Origin: Bacteroidota bacterium
GTDB taxonomy: Bacteria > Bacteroidota > Bacteroidia > B-17B0 > Aurantibacillaceae
NCBI GenBank assembly: GCA_030684395.1
Contig: JAUXTT010000008.1
Location: 248,001 to 312,000, forward strand
Direction of reading: 5' to 3'
DNA: 64,000 nucleotides
The notes under the pieces are model-generated. The model ran no database searches and had not been told where the DNA came from. It worked only from the letters and a program-made list of their open reading frames with translations. The translations under genes were made by a program, and so were the position numbers. The first letter of the stretch is position 1. The number at the start of each line of letters is the position of its first letter. Below, one piece after another: positions 7,605 to 15,485 of this stretch.

Positions 7605-8710
7605 AATCCCCCCTAACCTTCATCCACAAAACAAGCATCATTGGATTCCTACTATCCATGTTGGTTTGTTTTCCTTTATGGCATGGCTTTAGGGAATTCC
7701 CTTGCATTCCTGTATTTGATATTTTCGAGAATGTGCTGCCAATTATTGGAAGCATAGTTTTAGGTGTTTTATTGCTTTCTTTAGTAGCTTCTTTATTTAT
7801 CAAGAACCAAAAGGTATTTACTCCGATAATCCTTCTCTCTTATTTTGTTTTAATTCTGTTTGATGTAAATCGTTTTCGTCCAGAGTTTTATTTTTTTGCA
7901 TTGGTATTGTTGATCGTTTATCTCAGTGAAACAAAAAAAGTGAACGAGGCAGATATGTTTCTGATGCTTCGAATCCTTGTGAGTGCTGTTTATATTTTTG
8001 CAGGCCTAAATAAATTGAGCGATTCTTTCCTTCCGAACTTATATGAACCAATAATAAGGCCTCTCCAACAGGTTCTTTCAAAACCATTCTACAAACTCTT
8101 TATGAGTATGAGCATACTGGTTCCTCTCGTTGAAGTGTTTCTTGGAATTGGATTATGGGTTCCAAAGCTTAAGAATTTGACATGGAAAATTTCTATTGCA
8201 CTCCATGCGGCTGTCCTTATTTTATTGATCACACATAATTTTAATTACTCTGTTTACGCATGGAATATAGCAATGGTGCTTCTTTCTTACATCCTGTGCA
8301 AAAAAAGTATTGAAGGCAAAGTAATGGATCGCGTTAAACAAAGTACTTACCTCAAAATTGCAGTGTTTCAATTGGTGCTCATTCCTTCAACTCACTTTGT
8401 TGGGCTCGCTGATAGCAAAGTCTCTTTTGATGTTTACTCAGGAAAATATGCTTATACCTATGTGTATCTGAATCCAAGAATGTATACGCTTTTACCTGAA
8501 CATCTTCAAAAATGCAGTGTGCGCTTAGATGCAGAGCATGATGATTACAAACTCTTTATTGACATTTGGGCAGAAAGAGAAATGAAAGCTTCCATCTATC
8601 ATGAAGATTGGGCCTTAGTGAAATACAAAAAGTATTTTGAGAAGTATTCGGAAAGTCAGCCTGTAAAAATAGTAGCTCTTAAAAATAACAAAGAAGAATT
8701 GATCGAATAA
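7601..8710 (+). CDS. HTTM/DoxX-like multi-pass membrane protein
   Basis: Product of 369 residues starting at GTG, which overlaps the upstream TGA. About eight hydrophobic segments occupy residues 10-245, followed by a soluble C-terminal domain (about 250-369). The segments with VSAVYIFAGLNKLSDSF and MSILVPLVEVFLGIGLW resemble the DoxX/MauE and HTTM (vitamin-K-dependent-carboxylase-like) helical fold. The C-terminal part has no motif I recognise. An ATG at 7658 would remove the first helix, so GTG is preferred. The substrate is unknown. Confidence 0.6.
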   Translation: MKSPLTFIHKTSIIGFLLSMLVCFPLWHGFREFPCIPVFDIFENVLPIIGSIVLGVLLLSLVASLFIKNQKVFTPIILLSYFVLILFDVNRFRPEFYFFALVLLIVYLSETKKVNEADMFLMLRILVSAVYIFAGLNKLSDSFLPNLYEPIIRPLQQVLSKPFYKLFMSMSILVPLVEVFLGIGLWVPKLKNLTWKISIALHAAVLILLITHNFNYSVYAWNIAMVLLSYILCKKSIEGKVMDRVKQSTYLKIAVFQLVLIPSTHFVGLADSKVSFDVYSGKYAYTYVYLNPRMYTLLPEHLQKCSVRLDAEHDDYKLFIDIWAEREMKASIYHEDWALVKYKKYFEKYSESQPVKIVALKNNKEELIE

Positions 8711-8831
8711 TTTTCAAAATAAAAAGTCAATTTTATTTTATTGATTTGTAGTTATTTACAATAAAATATAGTTTCACAAAAATCTGAACAAGAAACTCCA
8801 GCGTAACTATTGTAAATAAACAATCAACATC

Positions 8832-9230
8832 ATGAAAAAAATAATTTTAGCAGTGGTTCTTTTATCAATGAGCCTTGCAGCAGAAGCAAAAACTACTTTA
8901 TTAAATGAACCAACAACTTCTGTAGATGGACTTAAATGGGCAAAATCAACAGCAGGAACCTGGATGGGCTCTGACAAAACCTGGTACAAACTAAATCCTA
9001 AAGATGCTTCTATCTGGTGGTCTAAAGACGGAAAAAAATGGGAAGCAGTAAAAGACGGGATGTGGCAGGACAAAGAAGGCAAGTGGTTAAAAATCGTTGA
9101 CAAAGATCTTAAATGGTCAAATGACGGTGGCAAAACTTGGTCACAGGTTCCAGATTGGACCTGGGAAGGTGCTGACGGTGTTTGGAACAAATTTGATAAA
9201 AACTGGAACTTATGGACTGCTAAGAAGTAA
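8832..9230 (+). CDS. small secreted Trp-rich protein with Asp-box-like repeats
   Basis: Product of 132 residues: a Sec signal peptide (MKKIILAVVLLSMSLAAEA) and a mature domain of about 113 residues with 15 Trp (about 13 %). Repeating units end in W, for example WWSKDGKKWEAV, MWQDKEGKWLKI, LKWSNDGGKTWSQV and TWEGADGVWNKF. Two units match the Asp-box (S-x-D-x-G-x-x-W) found in sialidases and other propellers, but the protein is too short for a full propeller. No paralogue or partner is nearby. It could be a carbohydrate-binding or matrix protein; function unknown. A strong terminator follows. Confidence 0.7.
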   Translation: MKKIILAVVLLSMSLAAEAKTTLLNEPTTSVDGLKWAKSTAGTWMGSDKTWYKLNPKDASIWWSKDGKKWEAVKDGMWQDKEGKWLKIVDKDLKWSNDGGKTWSQVPDWTWEGADGVWNKFDKNWNLWTAKK

Positions 9231-9254
9231 TGAGCAATAAAACAATTAGTAATA

Positions 9255-9289
9255 AAAAAGCAGATGGGTAATGACTCATCTGCTTTTTT
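9255..9289 (+). terminator. intrinsic terminator after the Trp-rich gene
   Basis: Stem aaaaagcagatg / catctgcttttt with a 10-nt loop and a trailing T-run, 25 nt after the stop codon. Confidence 0.85.
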
Positions 9290-9323
9290 GATCTATATCA
9301 AAAGATCTTTGACCTGACTCAAA

Positions 9324-9331
9324 TACATTTG
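9324..9331 (+). promoter_or_regulatory. -7 promoter element
   Basis: tacatttg is an exact TAnnTTTG match, 18 nt before the ATG at 9350. It lies inside the longer TTG-started frame, which argues for the ATG start. No clear TTTG at -33. Confidence 0.45.
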
Positions 9332-9349
9332 TCTGCAAAACCGGAACAA

Positions 9350-10402
9350 ATGAAAAAGCTTTTTATCTTATTAGGAATCTTATCGCTGTCTGTATCACAG
9401 GCTCAGAAGTACAACACTTATAACAATGATAATGCCGACTTCCCTTCTGCCAATGTTTTAAAGTACAGTATTTACTCAATCGAATATAAAATTGGCAAAA
9501 CAAAAATCGAAGAGTATATCAAAGTAAAAGGCTATACCGTAATAAACCAGCACGAAACCAAAGATTCGCATCACTATGAATTTTCGGTTAACGATAAAGA
9601 AATTACTCCCATTGATTCGTTTTGTGCTACACTTGGATATGTCAGTAGCAAAAACCTGAATTCATATAACAACGAATCAAAGCTTTCTGAAACCCGTTTA
9701 GAGTTGGAACGCTTAGAGAATAAGAAAATTGAATACGAAAAAATGTTGATCAAAATTGATTCTGTAAAATCGGAGAAGTATTACCAGCATTGGGAAAAGA
9801 TACGTGATATTGAAACGGAAATATACAATGCAAGGAAAAAGATCAACAAACTGGAATCCGTAAAAAACATGTACACTGTTTCCATTGATATGAATGATGA
9901 TCAAAGCAGTCCATCCAGTTCAAAAATCAATTATGTGCACATGCCGGGAGCGGAATACGTTTATCAGTTTACAGAGACCCCCAAACAAGGCGTGTCTTAT
10001 GCTGCATACAGTGGAGTGTATTTGAAATATTTGTTCACCAAAGGAAAAAGTTATTTCTCTCTTGGAGATCTAAAAGCGATTGATCCTGTAAAGACGGACT
10101 CCACTGCCATTGATGAGATCTTTACCTTTACATTCGGGCAGGATTGGTACAGCCGTCATTTGGGAAGAGGTAACAATAAATTCTGCAATTTGTATATCGG
10201 ATATCAGGCGGGTTATTCAATAGCATACAGTAATCGTGCAACTAAAGGAATTCCATTTGCCAGCCCAAGCACGGGTATCGAGTTATTTAAGAATAAGTAT
10301 TTACTGTTTGACACTAATGTAAATTATTACTTACCTATCAGCTCCGACAATAGAAATTTAAGAGGCTGGAGACTTGGAGCTTCATTGAATTTTACCTTTT
10401 AA
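9350..10402 (+). CDS. secreted coiled-coil/outer-membrane-type hypothetical protein
   Basis: Product of 350 residues from the ATG at 9350, with a signal peptide (MKKLFILLGILSLSVSQAQ). Residues about 105-170 form a charged coiled coil (TRLELERLENKKIEYEKML and following). The C-terminal half has alternating aromatic strands and ends in GASLNFTF, the terminal-aromatic signature of outer-membrane beta-barrel strands. I do not recognise the family. Probably an outer-membrane protein with a periplasmic helical region. Confidence 0.6.
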   Translation: MKKLFILLGILSLSVSQAQKYNTYNNDNADFPSANVLKYSIYSIEYKIGKTKIEEYIKVKGYTVINQHETKDSHHYEFSVNDKEITPIDSFCATLGYVSSKNLNSYNNESKLSETRLELERLENKKIEYEKMLIKIDSVKSEKYYQHWEKIRDIETEIYNARKKINKLESVKNMYTVSIDMNDDQSSPSSSKINYVHMPGAEYVYQFTETPKQGVSYAAYSGVYLKYLFTKGKSYFSLGDLKAIDPVKTDSTAIDEIFTFTFGQDWYSRHLGRGNNKFCNLYIGYQAGYSIAYSNRATKGIPFASPSTGIELFKNKYLLFDTNVNYYLPISSDNRNLRGWRLGASLNFTF

Positions 10403-10426
10403 CTGAGCATTTAAGTTAACCCTTCC

Positions 10427-10458
10427 CGGGGCATTTTATTGATGACCCCGATTTTTTT
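10427..10458 (+). terminator. intrinsic terminator
   Basis: Stem cggggc(at) / (at)gaccccg followed by a run of seven T. It is located between the barrel protein gene and the arsR promoter. Confidence 0.7.
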
Positions 10459-10477
10459 GATTTTTTATTTCACACTA

Positions 10478-10524
10478 TTTGCGTAACCGAATAGTTACAC
10501 ATATATTTGTAACCGAATAGTTAC
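10478..10524 (+). promoter_or_regulatory. arsR promoter with two identical 16-bp operators
   Basis: -33 TTTG (10478-10481), 20-nt spacer, -7 tatatttg (10502-10509, exact TAnnTTTG). The 16-mer gtaaccgaatagttac, itself an interrupted palindrome (GTAAC/GTTAC), occurs twice. Copy 1 at 10483-10498 fills the promoter spacer; copy 2 at 10509-10524 covers the expected transcription start. Centre spacing is 26 bp. Position and symmetry fit autorepression by the ArsR-family protein encoded 5 nt downstream. Confidence 0.85.
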
Positions 10525-10529
10525 AGATA

Positions 10530-10874
10530 ATGAGAAGAGATGTTTTTCAGGCAATAGCCGACCCAACCAGGAGAGCCATCATCAGTATGATAGCCAAGGA
10601 ATCGATGAACCTGAACGCGGTGGCGGAGAATTTTGACATTAGCAGACCGGCCATCTCAAAGCACATCAAAATTCTGACAGAATGTGGTTTGATTGTGATA
10701 AACCAACAGGGAAGAGAAAGATATTGCGAGGCCAAACTGGATAAACTAAATGATGTGTCAAAATGGGTAGAACAATACAGAGAGTTCTGGAACACTAAGC
10801 TTGATTCTCTTGATACGTACTTAAACACTTTGACAAAAAAGAATAAATCAAAAATAAAAAAGCATGGGAAATAA
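10530..10874 (+). CDS. ArsR-family winged-helix transcriptional repressor
   Basis: Product of 114 residues: RRDVFQAIADPTRRAIISM is the classic N-terminal ArsR block, followed by the recognition helix FDISRPAISKHIKIL and the wing INQQGRERYCEA. There is no CxC metal-binding motif in helix alpha3, so it is not an arsenic/cadmium sensor; this subtype is usually paired with SRPBCC/AHSA1 proteins. It overlaps the next gene by 11 nt and is preceded by two matching palindromic operators, indicating autoregulation. The inducer is unknown. Confidence 0.9.
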   Translation: MRRDVFQAIADPTRRAIISMIAKESMNLNAVAENFDISRPAISKHIKILTECGLIVINQQGRERYCEAKLDKLNDVSKWVEQYREFWNTKLDSLDTYLNTLTKKNKSKIKKHGK

Positions 10875-11292
10875 TTCAATAATAGTGGAGCGCACATATA
10901 ACGCAACTATAGAAAAAGTATGGAATGCAATCAGCAACAAAGAGGAAATGAAAAAATGGTATTTCGATCTCGCCGAATTTAAAGCAGAAGTAGGGTTTAA
11001 ATTTCAGTTCACAGGTGGTCCTCCCGATGGTGTGCAATATTTACACCTTTGCGAAATAACAGAAGTGATTCCGGAAAAAAAGCTTACTTATAGCTGGAAG
11101 TATGATGGATACGAAGGCATTTCGTTTGTTACATTTGAGTTGACCCCAATCGGAAACACTACTAAATTAGTGCTCACTCACTCAGGAGTAGATTCATTTC
11201 CTAAGAGTAACAAAGATTTTGGGAAACACAATTTTGTGGAAGGCTGGACACAAATTATTGGCATGGCTTTACCGGAATATTTAAACAAATAG
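10864..11292 (+). CDS. SRPBCC (AHSA1/CalC-like) family protein
   Basis: Product of 142 residues with the START/AHSA1 helix-grip pattern: SIIVERTYNATIEKVWNAISNKEEMKKW at the start (interrupted here), KLTYSWKYDGYEG in the middle and the C-terminal helix HNFVEGWTQIIGMALPEYL. These proteins bind hydrophobic ligands in a cavity. Translationally coupled to the arsR gene, so expression should follow the same repressor. The ligand cannot be inferred. Confidence 0.85.
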   Translation: MGNNSIIVERTYNATIEKVWNAISNKEEMKKWYFDLAEFKAEVGFKFQFTGGPPDGVQYLHLCEITEVIPEKKLTYSWKYDGYEGISFVTFELTPIGNTTKLVLTHSGVDSFPKSNKDFGKHNFVEGWTQIIGMALPEYLNK

Positions 11293-11323
11293 TTTGTTAT
11301 CGGTTAAACCTTTCATAAATTTG
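11293..11323 (+). promoter_or_regulatory. consensus promoter for the T9SS esterase
   Basis: TTTG (11293-11296), 19-nt spacer, taaatttg (11316-11323): both elements match the Bacteroidota sigma consensus exactly. The ATG is at 11355. Confidence 0.75.
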
Positions 11324-11354
11324 AGTATCCAATGACAAATTAAAACACAAGCAC

Positions 11355-12437
11355 ATGAAAAAAGGACTTACCCTCTGTTTATTTTTTCTTATAACAAGCA
11401 ACTTCATTCGTTCTCAGTCGTTGCCGCCCGTAGCACAAGCTTTATATGATGAAGCCTTTCTCCACGACTCACTGGCAGTACAATATGCTATTAATCAAGG
11501 TGCCGATATACTACCTACACCAGATGGTAATTCATTTTACATTAAGTGGTTTCCGGTTGGGAGTACACCATCGTCCACACCCCTGATAGTTACTTTACAT
11601 GGATCAAGTGGATATGCTTTCCCTGAATTCTTCGATTGGCACTCGCAAGCAATACAACACGGATGCGGGATTATTGCGCTTCAATGGTATAGAGGTGACT
11701 CCGCGGGTTTTCCAAATGATTATTTCAACGATACAACACTTTATTCCTACATTGACTTTGCTTTAAGTGAATTTAACTATCCTTCCGCAAAAGCATTTTT
11801 ACATGGTTTCAGCCGGGGATCGGCCCGTTCTTATGCTCTTAATTTTTATGATTCCCATGGCGGCAAAAATTATTTTTGCACAACACTATCCAATGCCGGT
11901 GGTGCTGAACCATCTTATCCATTATATAGCGACATAACTTTGGGTGTACACGGAACAAATGTATTTGCCGGTATACATTTCAATTTGTTTTGTGGAGGCA
12001 ACGACCCTAATCCAAACCAGTCAGGATGTATAGGAATGAACAACACTAAAAACTGGCTGCAAGCACAAGGAGCAACTGTAGATATTTTTATTGAAGATGA
12101 TACGCTTGGGCATGACGGATTTCATACTATTCCGATGTATATGGACTCTATACTCGATCAATACCTCACATGTTATAGCTCCCAGGTAGGAATAAAAAAA
12201 ATTCAAACTGTCAATAAAGTAACTATTTTTCCAAACCCCGGAGCTGATTTTATTGAGTTAAGCACCAATGAAAATGTTTTTAAAATCAGTATAATAAATG
12301 CTATAGGTCAAACCTTACCTAACATTACCATCAGTAATTCACGAATAGACATTTCAGACTTAGACAACGGACTTTACTTTGTAGTAATTGAAATGAAGAA
12401 TAGGGAAACAGAAATCCATAAGGTAATAAAAAACTGA
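11355..12437 (+). CDS. T9SS-secreted alpha/beta hydrolase (esterase/PHB-depolymerase-like)
   Basis: Product of 360 residues: a signal peptide, an alpha/beta hydrolase domain (about 45-275) and a type A T9SS sorting domain (about 285-360: TIFPNPGADFIELSTNE, DNGLYFVVIE, KVIKN). The oxyanion region is VTLHGSSGY and the nucleophile elbow is HGFSRGSA (G-x-S-x-G). A late His is in GHDGFHTIP. The fold resembles LpqC/esterase-D/PHB-depolymerase-type serine hydrolases; the substrate is unknown. Expected on the cell surface or in the medium. Confidence 0.8.
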   Translation: MKKGLTLCLFFLITSNFIRSQSLPPVAQALYDEAFLHDSLAVQYAINQGADILPTPDGNSFYIKWFPVGSTPSSTPLIVTLHGSSGYAFPEFFDWHSQAIQHGCGIIALQWYRGDSAGFPNDYFNDTTLYSYIDFALSEFNYPSAKAFLHGFSRGSARSYALNFYDSHGGKNYFCTTLSNAGGAEPSYPLYSDITLGVHGTNVFAGIHFNLFCGGNDPNPNQSGCIGMNNTKNWLQAQGATVDIFIEDDTLGHDGFHTIPMYMDSILDQYLTCYSSQVGIKKIQTVNKVTIFPNPGADFIELSTNENVFKISIINAIGQTLPNITISNSRIDISDLDNGLYFVVIEMKNRETEIHKVIKN

Positions 12438-12460
12438 CACTGTTTTGGAAAGTGTTTTAT
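12436..12460. terminator. possible bidirectional terminator between convergent genes
   Basis: acact / agtgt stem with a 9-nt loop and tttt, in the 19-nt gap between the esterase stop and the convergent propeller gene. The stem is short, so this is tentative. Confidence 0.35.
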
Positions 12461-13494
12461 TCAAAAAAAATGCTTCCCGGAATAATACCAACAGAGAAAC
12501 TGCTTTTAAAAGTTCCCTGCTTATCATAGATCATTACTTTTCCGTTTTGTATATAGTTAATGGCATCTGCAACATAAATATCTTCATTGTTCGGATTGAT
12601 CCCTATACCGTAAAACACTTTGTTTCCCTGCAATACAATGGGAGAGAATGATAAAGTACTTGCCGTAATATCCAAACCATATACGTTTGAATTGAGATAA
12701 TAAAGCTTATCCCCTGCTCCATTTATCTTTATATTGGAAGGAGAATCATTGTAATGAGAAAATGTAAAGCTTTGTTCCACTACATTTGAAACGGGGTCTA
12801 TTCTCACAATACATGGTAAACTTGACTTAGCTGAATCTCCTGAACAGGCAACCCATAATTTTTCATTCTTGTCTTTTACTATAGAAGAAGATCCGTAGCC
12901 AACATAAATACTATCTGTAACCACATTGCTGATAGAATTTATTACATAAACATAAGCGCGCTTTATGTTGCAAACAAATACCTTCCCGTAAGACAAAGCC
13001 ATTTCTTCCGTCCAACCATTGCATGGAATGCTCCCTGTTTTTGCATTGGTAGAAAGATCAATAACACTAATAGCGTTTGCATAAATATCAGACACATAGG
13101 CTTTACTATTGCTTACCGGCAAAAAATAACGGGGCGATTGCAATCCACTAATGGTTGCAGTTCTTTGAAAAGTTTCCTTATCAAGTACAACTACCTTATT
13201 TGAATTATTCACTACCCCATATAAAGAGTTGTTATGAATATATACTGATTGACAAACATCTCCCAGCGATTGATTATTGTTATTAGGCCTGTAAATATCT
13301 TCTACAACATTTCCTGTTGTTGGATCATACAATGAGATTGCCGCTTTGTTTTGAGGAAAAGTACCTTCGCAACTAATAAACACTCGTTGCCCCGATGTAA
13401 TAGTTCCGTTAAATGTTGATTTAACAGGAGGTTGATCTTTTCTACAGGAAATAAAAAAAACAACGCCAATCAATATAAAAACAATACTTCTCAT
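12457..13494 (-). CDS. YncE/DUF5074-type beta-propeller lipoprotein, BtuG-like
   Basis: Product of 345 residues. The N terminus MRSIVFILIGVVFFISCRKD has a lipobox Cys, so it is a lipoprotein. The rest is a run of propeller repeats such as VVVLDKETFQRTATISGLQ, AISVIDLSTNAKTGSIPC and VYVINSISNVVTDSIYVG, as in YncE and DUF5074 proteins. In Bacteroides, BtuG is a surface propeller lipoprotein that binds cobalamin very tightly on top of BtuB. Position as last gene of a cobalamin-riboswitch operon behind a TonB receptor makes a BtuG role the best inference. The gene starts 9 nt after the previous stop. Confidence 0.8.
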   Translation of the reverse strand: MRSIVFILIGVVFFISCRKDQPPVKSTFNGTITSGQRVFISCEGTFPQNKAAISLYDPTTGNVVEDIYRPNNNNQSLGDVCQSVYIHNNSLYGVVNNSNKVVVLDKETFQRTATISGLQSPRYFLPVSNSKAYVSDIYANAISVIDLSTNAKTGSIPCNGWTEEMALSYGKVFVCNIKRAYVYVINSISNVVTDSIYVGYGSSSIVKDKNEKLWVACSGDSAKSSLPCIVRIDPVSNVVEQSFTFSHYNDSPSNIKINGAGDKLYYLNSNVYGLDITASTLSFSPIVLQGNKVFYGIGINPNNEDIYVADAINYIQNGKVMIYDKQGTFKSSFSVGIIPGSIFFE

Positions 13495-13503
13495 TTACTT
13501 ATT

Positions 13504-14478
13504 CTATTGAACAATAATTTTTTTAACTGATTTTTTTTCTTGTGAATTTACTTCCAGAAAATATAACCCTTTTTCCAATAATGTTAAATCAAACCTATAT
13601 TTACTTTTTACATTACTTTGAAACAAGATCAATTGCCCAACAGAATTTTTCAAACTCACAGAAACATCATCTTGACTCCCTAATACTATGGTAACATTAT
13701 CAATTACAGGGTTCGGGAATATTGTAAAAACAATATCCTTTTCAACATTTTTCACATCAACACTTGCAGTGTGAATAACACCTAGGGCATCCAGGTCAAA
13801 GCCCGAAGAACCAAAAGGCGTAGGCCAGGGGTCATTTACTTTATTTCCCTGCGAATCATATGTTGCATACAATGGGTCTATATTTCCAACCACATCAATG
13901 ATTTTCACATGAGTAATTGCGTTTACATCTAATCCCGAAATTCCATTTAGATCCTGAAGATCAAAAGGTGTTCCGAAGCCATATCTGTATTTACCCGCGA
14001 GGTTATTTATTTTAGTTGCATCTGTATATCCAAACGAGCCTACCTGAACAGAATCTTGAGTATTACTTATTGCAGGAAACCTAAAAAAATTGATTCCATC
14101 GCTGCTCGCTTCCACAAATGCCAGCTCCAAAAAATCATCACTGAATGAATTTTCAAATACGGCGAAATCTGCTCCGGGACCATCCATAATTGGCGCGTCA
14201 AAAGTAAGAACAGCACTACCTCCATCACCTAAACTAACCGTTCCATTCGCTCCGGCTATTCCAACAGCCATGGTGTTGTCGCCCACGTTAGCATAACCTG
14301 CAGAAGGATTAGAAATATCCTGATATTCCTGCACAATGCTACAGCCACTTGCCCAGGCAACAAATACCGAACTATCCATATGCATAGCACTTGTACCCAA
14401 CTGACCTGCAGGTGGTGCAAACTGAGCCACAGATCTCAATCCGCAAATCAAAAACAAGGATCCAAAAAACAGCTTCAT
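13504..14478 (-). CDS. T9SS-secreted cell-surface protein of the cobalamin operon
   Basis: Product of 324 residues: a signal peptide ending SVAQ, a globular domain (about 20-240) and a T9SS sorting domain (about 250-324: FTIFPNPVIDNVTIVLG, LEKGLYFLEVN, KKIIVQ). The globular domain has motifs recurring in annotated 'cell surface protein' families: VAWASGCSIVQEY, GPGADFAVFENSF, FVEASSDG and a late DPWPTPFGSSGFDLDALGVI. Its ATG overlaps the DUF4465 stop (TAATG). As part of a B12-responsive operon it is a candidate surface B12 or corrinoid handling factor. No biochemical function is known to me. Confidence 0.75.
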   Translation of the reverse strand: MKLFFGSLFLICGLRSVAQFAPPAGQLGTSAMHMDSSVFVAWASGCSIVQEYQDISNPSAGYANVGDNTMAVGIAGANGTVSLGDGGSAVLTFDAPIMDGPGADFAVFENSFSDDFLELAFVEASSDGINFFRFPAISNTQDSVQVGSFGYTDATKINNLAGKYRYGFGTPFDLQDLNGISGLDVNAITHVKIIDVVGNIDPLYATYDSQGNKVNDPWPTPFGSSGFDLDALGVIHTASVDVKNVEKDIVFTIFPNPVIDNVTIVLGSQDDVSVSLKNSVGQLILFQSNVKSKYRFDLTLLEKGLYFLEVNSQEKKSVKKIIVQ

Positions 14479-15464
14479 TATTCTTTAATTATTTTCTTAC
14501 TGATAATCTCATTACCATTAGTAATTCTCACAAAGTAAACACCCCTTTCCAGATTCTCAATAGTTAATTTGACAGAAGATACGCCTTTGCCAAAAGTTCC
14601 AGTCAATACTTCCTTTCCAGTAATATCAAAAACTACATAGTTTGCTTTATCGCTCAATGTGCCAGCCATGTGAATAGTAATATTGCTTTTTGCCGGATTC
14701 GGATATAAAGAAACATTTTCATTTCCAGTCTCCTTTATTCCAATAAAAACATCCAGACTTTCAAAATTGTCCATACAAAAATATGCAGGTGTATTCATCC
14801 CCCAGGCACCCACATCTGAAGATTTTAATTCGAAAACAAGACTATCTACAACTCCTAATGGAGAAAGATTAACGTACTCCCATGTTTTCAATATATAATC
14901 CTGACTATTATTTGCAAACCTGAAATCAGCTAAATAAAACTCAACGCTATCATTAGTTAAAACTCCCTGACTATATCCACGCACAAGTAATTTGAACCAA
15001 TCCTGATCATCGCCGGATGTGCCTCCAAATTTTTTACCAAAAGCATCGCCATCTCTCATGCTATTGTATGCATAAGTAGAATTGGTAACATAAAATCCAA
15101 GTGGAGCTTGCCAGGCCGAAAAAGTTGACAACTTGATCATGGAGAAATTTTGTGATACGGCATAATTTGAAGAGTTGTTGTAACCGATTGCTGCTTTAGT
15201 ACTGTATGGATTCATGTAGCCCGAAGTAACACTATCTTTCATATTAGAATACGAAAACCCACCGCTCCAATAGTCTCCCCATTGACTTTGTGTCCAATCA
15301 TACTGAAAAGTAGAAATTCCACTCACAAAATCAGCACTGGTTGTATCCAAATAAAAAGAATCTGTTGGTAAAGTGAAATTTTCAAAATCTACAACATTTG
15401 TTTGGGCCTTAATACTATTTGTCGCCAGTATTAAACCGGCAGTTACCATCATTATTTTTTTCAT
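14478..15464 (-). CDS. DUF4465 protein with T9SS sorting domain, BtuH-like candidate
   Basis: Product of 328 residues from the ATG at 15464, which leaves a clean signal peptide (MKKIMMVTAGLILATNSIKAQ); an ATG five codons earlier is possible. DUF4465 hallmarks: DAFGKKFGGTSGDDQDWFKL, DSVEFYLADFRF, DSLVFELKSSDVGAWGMNTP and AYFCMDNFE. The C-terminal 75 residues are a T9SS domain (SLYPNPAKSNITIHM, LERGVYFVRI, KKIIKE). In gut Bacteroides, DUF4465-type surface proteins occur in cobalamin operons and, as I recall, BtuH belongs here; this needs a database check. Here lipid anchoring is replaced by T9SS export. Confidence 0.8.
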   Translation of the reverse strand: MKKIMMVTAGLILATNSIKAQTNVVDFENFTLPTDSFYLDTTSADFVSGISTFQYDWTQSQWGDYWSGGFSYSNMKDSVTSGYMNPYSTKAAIGYNNSSNYAVSQNFSMIKLSTFSAWQAPLGFYVTNSTYAYNSMRDGDAFGKKFGGTSGDDQDWFKLLVRGYSQGVLTNDSVEFYLADFRFANNSQDYILKTWEYVNLSPLGVVDSLVFELKSSDVGAWGMNTPAYFCMDNFESLDVFIGIKETGNENVSLYPNPAKSNITIHMAGTLSDKANYVVFDITGKEVLTGTFGKGVSSVKLTIENLERGVYFVRITNGNEIISKKIIKE

Positions 15465-15485
15465 ACTATTTTCACTCATTATTTG

